Shown here: positions 8,646 through 15,428 of the stretch, piece after piece
Layout: every line of letters begins with the position of its first letter
Numbering within the stretch: position 1 is the stretch's first letter
DNA from: Candidatus Chloroploca asiatica
GTDB lineage: Bacteria; Chloroflexota; Chloroflexia; Chloroflexales; Chloroflexaceae
DNA length: 33,514 nt
Reading direction: 5' to 3'
Assembly: GCF_002532075.1 (NCBI RefSeq)
Contig: NZ_LYXE01000146.1
Span: 1-33,514, forward strand
Notes under the pieces: model-generated
Seen by the model: the letters and a program-made list of their open reading frames with translations, nothing else
Told to the model about the DNA's origin: nothing
Databases searched by the model: none
Position numbers and translations under genes: made by a program

Positions 8646-8682
8646 GTACGAAAATAGCCAGCTTTGCTGGCTATTTTCGTAC
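8646..8682. terminator. Perfect 17-bp-arm hairpin, bidirectional terminator
   Basis: GTACGAAAATAGCCAGC (8646-8662) and its exact complement (8666-8682) are separated by TTT. The core GCCAGC/GCTGGC carries AAAA on one side and TTTT on the other, so each strand has a GC stem followed by a short U-run. It lies just after the DUF1350 gene. The same core recurs in the hairpin at 29148-29196. Confidence 0.75.
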
Positions 8683-9088
8683 GTCCAATGGCTTACGCCC
8701 ATCCCTGACCGGGGGTCAGCGTGCGGTTGCGTTGCTGTCGGGATCAAGGGCAAAGAGCCGGATCCTGCATTGGCAGTTCCTCGGTTACCCCGCGCCCAAC
8801 GTGCCTCCTGAACACCGTCCTCAGCCGTAGCGGCAGCATACCGCGCCCGTGGCGCGGTGTGGGGGGCGTGCGATCATGAAGGTCTGACCTGAAAGGATCC
8901 CCCTATGAATGATGGTGTGTCCACCTCTGTCCCGCCGGTTGATCTGCAGCACGTCTGCGGCCAGTTGTACCAATCTCTCGCTTGCCAGTCCGTTGCTCGT
9001 GCGTTTTTTGGAAGGCGGAAAGCCCGCCAGGGAAGGCCCAGAATACCTTGATGAACTCTCGGGCAAACCCTGGGCGAAGGAGTATCTT
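8683..9088. other. Gene-poor stretch at the left edge of the foreign-looking block
   Basis: Apart from one 48-codon ORF at 8905-9051, this 400-base stretch holds only a small hairpin (ACCGCGCC/GGCGCGGT, 8840-8858). No transposase fragment, integrase, tRNA or clear promoter was seen. It is the transition from locally typical genes to the block with AACGGCCGTT palindromes. Confidence 0.5.
8905..9051 (+). CDS. Short ORF of unknown status, possible gene remnant
   Basis: An ATG at 8905, preceded by AAAGGA at good distance, opens a 48-codon ORF that ends in TGA at 9049-9051, just before the GH5 ribosome-binding site. The product begins MNDGVSTSVPPVDLQH and becomes basic toward its end (GRRKARQGR). 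I recognise no family. It could be a leader peptide, the 5' remnant of a gene damaged at the island edge, or chance. Confidence 0.25.
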   Translation: MNDGVSTSVPPVDLQHVCGQLYQSLACQSVARAFFGRRKARQGRPRIP

Positions 9089-10141
9089 ATGAAAAAGTCA
9101 AAAAGAAAAATCTTTATTGCAATCATCCTATCGCTTTCTGTGATTTGCACCGCGCTGATCCTGATCGCGCCGCGCTACGGAAATCTTTCGATCAACCTGC
9201 CGTTGGAACACAAGCCCGCTTTCGCTGCGGATACCAGCGCGTACCCAAGCCAACTCCGCGCCGAAGGCAACAAACTGATTGACGTGAACCGACAGGTCGT
9301 GACGCTGCGCGGGCTTATGCCTGCCGACCCGGCGGTGCTGAGACGCAAGGGGAAATTTGACCGCCTCTTCTTCGATAGGATGGCCGATTCGGGCGCCAAT
9401 GTCATTCGTCTCCCTGTCCACCCCGAACGATGGGAACGCGATCCCGATTATTTGTGGCGTTACCTCGATCCGGCTGTTCAGTGGAACGGCGAGAACGGCG
9501 TCTACACCATCATTGACCTGCATTTCATCGGAGATATCGGGACGGATCGCGGGGTACAAATGCCCGACATCAAAATTCCAAGCGAGGATTTCGCTCTTGA
9601 GTTCTGGTTGCAGACGGCTTCCTACTTCAAGGATACCCCGCACGTCATCTTCGAGATCTTCAACGAACCGGCAGACATCTCCGCTTCGGACTGGCGGACA
9701 AACGCCCAGGCTCTGGTGGATGCGATCCGCTCCACGGGCGCAGACCAGTTGATTATCGTCGGGGGCATCGAGTATTCCCGTAACCTGTCCTGGGTGTTGG
9801 AAGAACCGATCAAGGGTGAAAATATCGCCTATGCCGCGCACATTTACCCGGCGCACGGCCGTTATTCTTGGGAGCGCTGGTTCGGGGCTGTTGCTGAAAA
9901 GTATCCAGTGGTGATGACGGAATGGGGCTGGATGGAATCTGATCCGGACGGCAAACAGCCTTACCTGGTTGGCCGCCGAAGTTCCTATGGCGAGCCGCTT
10001 ATGGAATACCTCGATCAGCGTGGAATCGGCTGGGTGGCCTGTTGGTATGATGACGAATGGAAGCCAGCTATGTTTGCGTCAGACTTCGAGCAGGCAACCC
10101 CTTTTGGTGAATTTGTCCTGCAAAGGCTATCTGGACAGTAA
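9089..10141 (+). CDS. GH5-type glycoside hydrolase (cellulase family), membrane-anchored or secreted
   Basis: This 350-residue protein has a basic N-terminus and one hydrophobic segment (about 6-27), indicating a signal peptide or anchor. The (beta/alpha)8 cellulase fold follows. It shows the two diagnostic acids of clan GH-A: Glu193 in FNEP, the acid/base, and Glu278 in VVMTEWGW, the nucleophile. AHIYP supplies the conserved His/Tyr segment between them. The likely substrate is a beta-1,4-glucan or related polysaccharide. The ATG at 9089 has AAGGAG seven bases upstream, so the in-frame extension back to 8909 is unlikely to be translated. It has no linker, dockerin or LPL tail, unlike the second GH5 gene at 13267-15027, and appears to come from a different lineage. 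Confidence 0.85.
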   Translation: MKKSKRKIFIAIILSLSVICTALILIAPRYGNLSINLPLEHKPAFAADTSAYPSQLRAEGNKLIDVNRQVVTLRGLMPADPAVLRRKGKFDRLFFDRMADSGANVIRLPVHPERWERDPDYLWRYLDPAVQWNGENGVYTIIDLHFIGDIGTDRGVQMPDIKIPSEDFALEFWLQTASYFKDTPHVIFEIFNEPADISASDWRTNAQALVDAIRSTGADQLIIVGGIEYSRNLSWVLEEPIKGENIAYAAHIYPAHGRYSWERWFGAVAEKYPVVMTEWGWMESDPDGKQPYLVGRRSSYGEPLMEYLDQRGIGWVACWYDDEWKPAMFASDFEQATPFGEFVLQRLSGQ

Positions 10142-10149
10142 CTATCTTT

Positions 10150-10318
10150 GGCATGGTTTATTCGCATCAGGCTGTCCTTTACAAATTTTTACACGGAGGA
10201 ATACGGAGAATTCATGGAGAAGCTGCTTACTTTCCTCCAAAATCTCCGTGACTCCTCCGTGCCCTCCATGTTAAATCCAACATTTGTAAAGGAGCATTCA
10301 GCCTGATTGGACCATGCC
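10150..10318. repeat. Nested 170-nt imperfect inverted repeat (MITE-like or structured RNA)
   Basis: Four nested stems face each other: GGCATGGT/ACCATGCC (10150/10318), TCAGGCTG and TCCTTTACAAA (10167-10185) with their complements at 10283-10306, CACGGAGGA/TCCTCCGTG (10192/10261) and ACGGAGA/TCTCCGT (10203/10249). The core alternates CACGGAG-like words, a style I recall from dispersed intergenic repeats in environmental genomes. No ORF spans it. Together with 10319-10462, which holds a CCTATC-TTTG-GATAGG hairpin, it fills the 320-base gap between the GH5 and lipoprotein genes. Confidence 0.6.
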
Positions 10319-10427
10319 TTATCTTTTATCGGAGGAGAAAAGGCATGGGCGCAAGCCCAATCCAATCAGCCTACCCACCCAACCTATCTTTGGATAGGCG
10401 ACTCGCGCCAACCTTCAGGTTAGACTG

Positions 10428-10439
10428 TGAACATGTTCA
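10428..10439. promoter_or_regulatory. 12-bp perfect palindrome upstream of the lipoprotein gene
   Basis: TGAACATGTTCA is a perfect dyad 23 bases before the lipoprotein ATG. Its GAAC-GTTC half-sites are spaced by two bases, unlike the four of the Gram-positive SOS box, so a LexA site is not claimed. It is an operator candidate only. Confidence 0.3.
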
Positions 10440-10462
10440 TAAACAATTACCTGGAGGACACC

Positions 10463-10999
10463 ATGACATATCTGAGTAAATTTCTTTTGTTAAGCATTAT
10501 TTTGCTGCTGTTGGCAGGCTGTTCCCGCCCCAACGGCAATAGCACGGACACGGCGCAGATTGTGGGGGAGACGGCCGTTCTCATTGCCGACTTCTCTCCC
10601 CCATCCGGTTACGAGCCAGAATTTGGCCTGCACGCCATCGGCTACACCGTGGTAGCCTACAACAGCGGCGACAACGGCGGTCACCTCTATCTGGTGCAGG
10701 CCGGAGAAGGAACCGACGACACGATGATGACCACGCTGGAAGAGACGCTGGCGAATCTGGTTCCCGGCTACCGCGCCGATGACAGCCGGATGACGGTAGT
10801 GGAACAACGGCCGTTTTCCATCCGCGACCAACCCGTCACCCTGATCCTCAGCGAAGGGGCGAAGTGGGACAATGAGCGCGTGCGACAGGTAACGGCTGTT
10901 TTCCAGGGCAAAGAAGGCCCCACGCTGCTCACCCTACTGGAGCCGGTCAGCCAGTGGGATGAGGCGGCGGTGGAGAGTTTTCTCAGCTCAATCCGCTAG
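10463..10999 (+). CDS. Predicted lipoprotein of unknown function
   Basis: This is a 178-residue protein. A short N-terminus and hydrophobic stretch end in the lipobox LAGC, which predicts lipidation on Cys20 and an extracytoplasmic location. The mature part is a single alpha/beta-looking domain of about 155 residues with no motif I recognise. GGAGGA five bases before the ATG at 10463 selects this start over an in-frame GTG at 10427. It is followed 53 bases later by a membrane-anchored protein and then by a membrane-bound hydrolase, all in the same direction with AACGGCCGTT palindromes. They probably travelled together. Confidence 0.7.
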   Translation: MTYLSKFLLLSIILLLLAGCSRPNGNSTDTAQIVGETAVLIADFSPPSGYEPEFGLHAIGYTVVAYNSGDNGGHLYLVQAGEGTDDTMMTTLEETLANLVPGYRADDSRMTVVEQRPFSIRDQPVTLILSEGAKWDNERVRQVTAVFQGKEGPTLLTLLEPVSQWDEAAVESFLSSIR

Positions 11000-11052
11000 A
11001 AAAATGTGGGAGATCGCACCAATCGTCAATCATCAATCGCAGGAGGTACATG

Positions 11053-11490
11053 ATGTCTCAAAATAACAGAAATGTTTCGGTTGTAATCGCTGTGGTTCTG
11101 ATGCTGTTTGTCGCGGTGCTGGTAGCGACGCGGCAGGGAGAGGGGCGAGCAACGGCCGTTCCCGCAGGCTACCAACTCCTGGCCGAAGTGGATTTAAGTG
11201 ACGGCCCCTTTGCCGACGCAGTGGTGGGCGAGTTGCTGGTGGGGGAAACGGCCGTTACCCACCTCCGCCTCTCCCTGCCCAACCTGGACACGCCCCGCTT
11301 TACCCTCCGCCTGCAAGCGGAAAACGGCGAGCCCTACACCGTCCTCCACGCCGAAAATTACCGCACCAACCAGGATGGCGGCGGCGACTGGGAAGAAACC
11401 CTGCCGCCCGGCGCTTACCAACTACGACTGACCGCCGCCCAAAGCGCCGGCCACGTCACCATCTCCCACCGCGCCCAACCAACCAACTAA
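11053..11490 (+). CDS. Small membrane-anchored extracytoplasmic protein, unknown function
   Basis: This is a 145-residue protein. One hydrophobic segment (about 8-25) is followed by a beta-rich domain (FTLRLQAENG...LPPGAYQLRLTAAQ) that looks like a small Ig-like or bacterial pre-peptidase C-terminal fold. No catalytic residues are visible. Two ATGs are adjacent; the second (11053) has AGGAGG six bases upstream and is preferred over 11050. It lies between the lipoprotein and the hydrolase genes. Its size and anchor suggest an accessory envelope protein, which is inference. Confidence 0.65.
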   Translation: MSQNNRNVSVVIAVVLMLFVAVLVATRQGEGRATAVPAGYQLLAEVDLSDGPFADAVVGELLVGETAVTHLRLSLPNLDTPRFTLRLQAENGEPYTVLHAENYRTNQDGGGDWEETLPPGAYQLRLTAAQSAGHVTISHRAQPTN

Positions 11491-11549
11491 CCTTTGTCGC
11501 TTACGTCCCTTTATCCCTTTGGCTTAAATTCTTCTCAAGGAGTTTTGTC

Positions 11550-13082
11550 ATGACTTCTCACAAACCAGCTCTCTCGCACGCGCTCACAGATGAGCCTGAC
11601 ATTACAAAGCAGCGGTTGACAACGGCCGTTGCCAGCCTCGCCCTCACCAGTTTCAGTGGGTTTCTGACGGCGTTATACATGCCGCGTGGGCCGGTAACGG
11701 CCCTTCACCTCTGGATCGTCCTCCTCAGCAGCCTGATAATCGGGTTGGTCGGCGGGCTGGCGCTGCGCAGCCGTTGGGCCTACCTCCTGCTGCCCCTCAT
11801 CTACATCATCACCATCGAACTGACCCGCCTCAACATCGTCGGCCCCACCGTAGACGCCTTGCGCCTGGACAATCCTTTCGGCATCCTCGCCCTCATCGTC
11901 GGGCGCGGCTTTCATGGATTGGTCGCCTTCCCGGCCATGTGGTTAGGCATCGGCCTCGGCCTGGCCTGGGCAGCCGGGCAAACGCCCTGGCGGCAGCCGC
12001 TGCTCCTGTTCCTGGCCTTGTTCGTCGCCGCCCTGGCCGTCTTCAACGCCATCCCCGCCCGCACCCCGCCAGTGCTGGACGCCGAGGGGAACCCCATCCC
12101 CGGCAGTATCGCCGAGTTGACTAAAGTCCGCCTGGGCGGGCAAGAGCAAGCCATCATGCTCCACGGCCGCAGCCCCGACCTCCCCGTGCTGCTCTACCTC
12201 AGCGGCGGGCCAGGGCAGAGCGACCTGGCCTACTCCCGCGTCCTGCTGGCCGACTTGGCCCAAGATTTCATCGTCGTCGGTTGGGACCAACGCGGCGCGG
12301 GTAAATCCTACGCCGCCCTCGACCCCACCAGCGACCTGACGCTCGATCAGGCCATCGCCGACACCATCGAACTGACCAACTACCTGCGCCAGCGCTTCGA
12401 CGAAGAGAAAATCTACCTGATGGGCGAATCCTGGGGTACGACGTTGGGCGTCCTGGCCGCGCAGCAACGGCCCGACCTCTACCACGCCTGGATTGGCAGC
12501 GGCCAGATGGTCAGCCAGCGTGAGACCGATCGCCAGCTTTACCGCGACGTACTCGCCCTGGCCGAGCGCACCGGCGACACCGCCCTGCGCGACCAGATGG
12601 TGGCCTTTGGCGAACCGCCCTACGCCGATGTACCCTATCCCAACGCCATTGTCATGAACAATTACCCCCGCCTCGAAACCCCCTACACGCCCCCCCGCGC
12701 CTATATCGAACGGGGCACGTCCGCCAACTTGGGGCCTTACGGCATCTTCGGCAGCGAATACAACTTTGTGGAGAAGGTCAACGTGCTGCGCGGCCTGATT
12801 GATATGTTCAGCATCCTCTACCCGCAGATTCAACACCTTGATTTCCGCCAGGACGTGCCCCGGCTGGACGTGCCGGTCTACATCCTGGATGGCGCGGCCG
12901 AACTACCGGCGCGGCGCGATCTGGCTCTGGAGTGGTTTGCCTTGCTAGACGCCCCCAGCAAGCAGCTCTACACCTTTGCCAATGCCGGGCATTCCGTCGC
13001 CTTTGAGCAGTTCGAGGCGCTGCGCGACATTCTGACGGGGACGGTTCTGCCGGAAACATATCCGCCCCACATGCGCCAATAA
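11550..13082 (+). CDS. Proline-iminopeptidase-like alpha/beta hydrolase with an N-terminal multi-pass membrane domain
   Basis: This 510-residue protein has two parts. Residues about 25-170 carry four to five hydrophobic helices. The rest is an S33-type alpha/beta hydrolase. The oxyanion motif is SGGPG (218-222), followed by DQRGAGKS and the nucleophile elbow GESWG with Ser294; His481 lies in AGHS. The position where relatives, from memory, have the acid Asp (GRYD) reads GAAE, putting Glu451 there. Substrates in the family are N-terminal Pro peptides or esters. The membrane domain implies activity at the membrane. CAAGGAG precedes the ATG. It is the last complete gene of the palindrome-rich block. 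Confidence 0.8.
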   Translation: MTSHKPALSHALTDEPDITKQRLTTAVASLALTSFSGFLTALYMPRGPVTALHLWIVLLSSLIIGLVGGLALRSRWAYLLLPLIYIITIELTRLNIVGPTVDALRLDNPFGILALIVGRGFHGLVAFPAMWLGIGLGLAWAAGQTPWRQPLLLFLALFVAALAVFNAIPARTPPVLDAEGNPIPGSIAELTKVRLGGQEQAIMLHGRSPDLPVLLYLSGGPGQSDLAYSRVLLADLAQDFIVVGWDQRGAGKSYAALDPTSDLTLDQAIADTIELTNYLRQRFDEEKIYLMGESWGTTLGVLAAQQRPDLYHAWIGSGQMVSQRETDRQLYRDVLALAERTGDTALRDQMVAFGEPPYADVPYPNAIVMNNYPRLETPYTPPRAYIERGTSANLGPYGIFGSEYNFVEKVNVLRGLIDMFSILYPQIQHLDFRQDVPRLDVPVYILDGAAELPARRDLALEWFALLDAPSKQLYTFANAGHSVAFEQFEALRDILTGTVLPETYPPHMRQ

Positions 13083-13083
13083 A

Positions 13084-13193
13084 GTGCGAGCGAGAGCGAA
13101 AGGCGGCCACCGACGCAAGTATATTCGCTGGCTTTACCTGAGCGTGTTAGCCGCGTTCCTGACTCTCCTCCTCATCCGCCTGGTCTGGCAAAC
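13084..13193 (+). pseudogene. N-terminal stump of a membrane protein
   Basis: From a GTG at 13084, one base after the hydrolase stop codon, a frame encodes a basic leader (RRKYIRWLY) and one clear transmembrane helix (LSVLAAFLTLLLIRLVW). It then runs into a 48-bp perfect palindrome and loses protein-like character. This looks like the first 35 or so codons of a larger gene cut off at the right edge of the foreign-looking block. The downstream part is absent from the window. Confidence 0.4.
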
Positions 13194-13241
13194 AAGCACC
13201 GCTCCCATGGCCGTGCATGCACGGCCATGGGAGCGGTGCTT
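13194..13241. terminator. 48-bp perfect palindrome at the convergent gene junction
   Basis: The 24 bases from 13194 are exactly complementary to the next 24, with the centre at 13217/13218 and no designed loop. It lies between the convergent hydrolase block and the second GH5 gene, which ends at 13267. No U-tract is present on either side. It probably works as a bidirectional transcript end. It is also the point where the truncated membrane-protein frame stops making sense. Confidence 0.6.
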
Positions 13242-13266
13242 CGGACTCACCGTCATACCACCGCTG

Positions 13267-15027
13267 CTAACGTCTCACAAAGGGCAAATAAACCATAGGC
13301 GTCAGCACGTAGGGTTCGACCTCTAGCGGAACCTCCACTATCGTGGCTGAAACACGCCGAGGACGTTCACGTAGCGGATCATCAAGCCCCAGCAGATACA
13401 CCACCTGGGCTAGCACTTCGGTCTGTACGAGACTCGTCGGGGTGGCAACACTGGTCACCGTGACAATATAGGAGCCTGGTAGCGCATCAGCCACGGTTTT
13501 GAGCAAGACGCGGAACCGGCCCTCGTCACCAACGATGATCGTCTCGCTGAGCAACTCACCGTTGATCTGCAGCCGTATCGTGTGCCCCACCGGGAATGAC
13601 GTGCCGGTCAGCAGAAAGTAGCTGTCAGGAGCACCATCAGGATAGTTGAGCGTCAGGGTTATGCCAGGCTCAGGGGTGCTAGTCGGCTGCGCGGTTGGCT
13701 GCGCGGTCGGCTGTGCGGTTGGCTGTGCGGTCGGCTGCGTGGTCGGTTGCGCGGTCGGCTGTGCGGTTGGCTGTACGGTCGGTTGCGCGGTCGGCGTTGG
13801 TGTGCCACCCGGCGAAGGTGGGGTGATACGGATCGTACTGGCACGCGCCGCTGTGAATGTCCCCATCGGCGCAGCAATGTCTTGCCATGAACCACTGCCA
13901 TCAACGCCTTCATAGGTCCAACCCATCGCCCCAGCATAGCAGTTGGCGTAGATCGACTCAAGCAATTGCAGTGGCGTCATCCCCGAACCATCGGCATTGG
14001 CGGGAAACTCACCAATAACCACCGGCTTATCAAAGCCAGCTTCCTGCCAACCCAACCGCATCGGCGAGAAAGTCCAGTTATTATCACCATTGGCCCAGGG
14101 GTAATAATGGATCTGATAATAATCCAGATAGCCCTCAGCATCATAGCGAGTCAACGCAGCATCACTGTACCAGTTACCCTCGGCCCCCGGAATAGTATCG
14201 CTATTCCACTTCATCGCTGCGGCACCAACCGTGATCAACTGGTTCGAGTTGCGCCGGATCGCCCCCGTCACTTCGGCAATAAATCGCTGCATCTCAGCAA
14301 GCGACACTGGGTTGTCAATATTCCAGTGGATCGACCCCGACTCCCGAATACCCCACTCGGGCTCATTGATGATCTCCCAGGTGATCACATTGGGATGCGT
14401 CCCAATGGTATAAGAAGTGCCAGCGATCGGGTAGCGCAGCATCGGGATAACGGCGTTGTCAATGAAGGCCTGGCGTTTGGTTGTATCAACCACCAGGTCA
14501 CGCTGATTCTGGATGATGCCATTGGGGCGGGCCAACATATCGAATGACCAGAGCGTAAAGACAATATAGATGTCATGTTTGGCGGCAAGTTTGATCGCAT
14601 CGGCCATGCTCGGGAGCGTATTGGCATCAAACCCGGTCGTCATGCCATTGGCAATCTCAGGGGCACCACGGCCATCAGCAAAGACCCACCAGCGCACACT
14701 GTTGACCCCCCGTGCTTTCAAGGCAGCAAACATCTGATCGGCACTCTCGGTCGTGTACGTGTGCTGCCACCACTCCTCCACCGTGCCAAAATCAGCGCCG
14801 AAGCCCCCATCAAGCCAGGGCACATTCATTCCCGCCAAAAACCAGTGCCCATCACGCCAGGGAACCAGATGGCTCTGATCAGCTGGACAAGCAGCAGCAG
14901 CACGGGCTGTACCTGTAACAGGACTCACGCCTGGGCTCAGGCTCACAATCAGCAGCACAAGCATCATGCAATATGATAGGCCGAGCATGACAGTACGGGT
15001 TGCACCCGAAGGGCTACGGCTCAACAT
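13267..15027 (-). CDS. Secreted GH5-family glycoside hydrolase with PT-repeat linker and C-terminal YLPFVRR tail
   Basis: This is a 586-residue protein. A signal peptide (about 1-45) leads into a mannanase/cellulase-like (beta/alpha)8 domain (about 50-385). Glu222 in INEPEWG is the candidate acid/base and Glu340 in VIGEFPAN the candidate nucleophile, with HYYPW between them. A Gln-Pro-Thr repeat linker (about 395-450) joins a beta-sandwich domain (about 453-560), and the protein ends MVYLPFVRR. The ATG at 15027 has GAGGAGG about seven bases upstream; the in-frame extension to 15048 starts at TTG inside the leader. A promoter with dyads lies upstream. The substrate is a beta-glucan or mannan by family, not provable here. 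Confidence 0.85.
   Translation of the reverse strand: MLSRSPSGATRTVMLGLSYCMMLVLLIVSLSPGVSPVTGTARAAAACPADQSHLVPWRDGHWFLAGMNVPWLDGGFGADFGTVEEWWQHTYTTESADQMFAALKARGVNSVRWWVFADGRGAPEIANGMTTGFDANTLPSMADAIKLAAKHDIYIVFTLWSFDMLARPNGIIQNQRDLVVDTTKRQAFIDNAVIPMLRYPIAGTSYTIGTHPNVITWEIINEPEWGIRESGSIHWNIDNPVSLAEMQRFIAEVTGAIRRNSNQLITVGAAAMKWNSDTIPGAEGNWYSDAALTRYDAEGYLDYYQIHYYPWANGDNNWTFSPMRLGWQEAGFDKPVVIGEFPANADGSGMTPLQLLESIYANCYAGAMGWTYEGVDGSGSWQDIAAPMGTFTAARASTIRITPPSPGGTPTPTAQPTVQPTAQPTAQPTTQPTAQPTAQPTAQPTAQPTSTPEPGITLTLNYPDGAPDSYFLLTGTSFPVGHTIRLQINGELLSETIIVGDEGRFRVLLKTVADALPGSYIVTVTSVATPTSLVQTEVLAQVVYLLGLDDPLRERPRRVSATIVEVPLEVEPYVLTPMVYLPFVRR
13685..13792 (-). repeat. Nine 12-bp tandem repeats encoding the Gln-Pro-Thr linker
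   Basis: The unit GGCTGCGCGGTT, with C/T variants, is repeated nine times head to tail and encodes (PTAQ)n on the minus strand. It is a slippage-prone, in-frame minisatellite that can set the distance between the catalytic and C-terminal domains. Confidence 0.9.
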
Positions 15028-15058
15028 ATGTGTACCTCCTCGTTTCAAAAATCACAAA

Positions 15059-15116
15059 TGACGTTTTTGTCATCGAGAGACAATAGATCAGGCTTGTTCA
15101 TCCGTCAAATATGACG
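15059..15116 (-). promoter_or_regulatory. Promoter and candidate operators of the secreted GH5 gene
   Basis: On the minus strand TTGACG (15108-15103) and TATTGT (15085-15080) are separated by exactly 17 bases, a good sigma-70-type promoter about 55 bases before the start codon. Two dyads share the same half-site: CGTCA-AATA-TGACG (15103-15116) covers the -35 box, and ATGAC-N6-GTCAT (15058-15073) lies just downstream of the -10. That layout would suit repression. Confidence 0.5.
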
Positions 15117-15291
15117 ATCCTGTAATGTATGCAGGGTAGCACGCGGCAATTACGAGCGTATTACCAGTCCTTCGCCCGCAAGAGCCCTAAACCCAAGCCT
15201 TTGCAACGAAACACACGCAAAGCCACCACGGCGCGAATCGTTGGCAGGCAGATTTTCCATAATACGAAAAACTAAACCACCAGGTGGATTT

Positions 15292-15324
15292 TGTAACCGT
15301 GATGTAACTAAAACGGTATATAAT
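15292..15324 (+). promoter_or_regulatory. Candidate activator-dependent promoter of aceA
   Basis: A perfect TATAAT lies at 15319-15324. No -35 box sits at the usual distance; instead TGTAAC occurs twice, at 15292 and 15303, 11 bases (one helical turn) apart. A CCACC-A-GGTGG dyad lies just upstream (15277-15287). Direct repeats replacing the -35 element suggest an activator binding one face of the helix. The remaining 170 bases of the gap to 15117 show nothing else. Confidence 0.4.
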
Positions 15325-15428
15325 AGGTTTCAACGGGGTTGTGAATGACCCTCATTGATGGTAACAGTTTGTGGAGTAGGGTTGGAAAAGTCGTTGCGGA
15401 CTCATCGTCGAGGAAAGGATCTGAACGT

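Larger units (their letters stand above)
9855..11630. repeat. Iterated palindrome AACGGCCGTT within the foreign-looking genes
   Basis: Exact 10-bp copies occur at 10806, 11151, 11247 and 11621, and 9-bp copies (ACGGCCGTT) at 9855 and 10571. Near matches occur at about 10893 and 11694. I found no GGCCGTT elsewhere in the window. The copies lie in four genes and are read in three frames (TAV, RPF, HGR), so selection appears to act on the DNA rather than the protein. Confidence 0.8.

Noticed and set aside
10428-10439. LexA/SOS box
   Set aside because: The half-sites GAAC and GTTC are spaced by two bases, not the four needed for the known Gram-positive box.
11943-12836. A 297-codon minus-strand frame opposite the membrane hydrolase
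   Set aside because: It is a shadow of the hydrolase, whose + frame has intact GGPG, GESWG and His motifs. The antisense product is low-complexity Val/Gly/Asp-rich.
13685-13792. CRISPR-like array
   Set aside because: Units are only 12 bp with no spacers and lie in frame within a coding linker.
13646-13915. A + strand frame with VGCAVGCAVGC repeats
   Set aside because: It is the antisense reading of the 12-bp tandem repeats in the GH5 linker; no protein evidence.
15345-15428. A 28-residue N-terminal extension of isocitrate lyase
   Set aside because: The upstream ATG lacks a good ribosome-binding site and the extra residues do not resemble the family. The ATG at 15429 has AGGAAAGGA before it.
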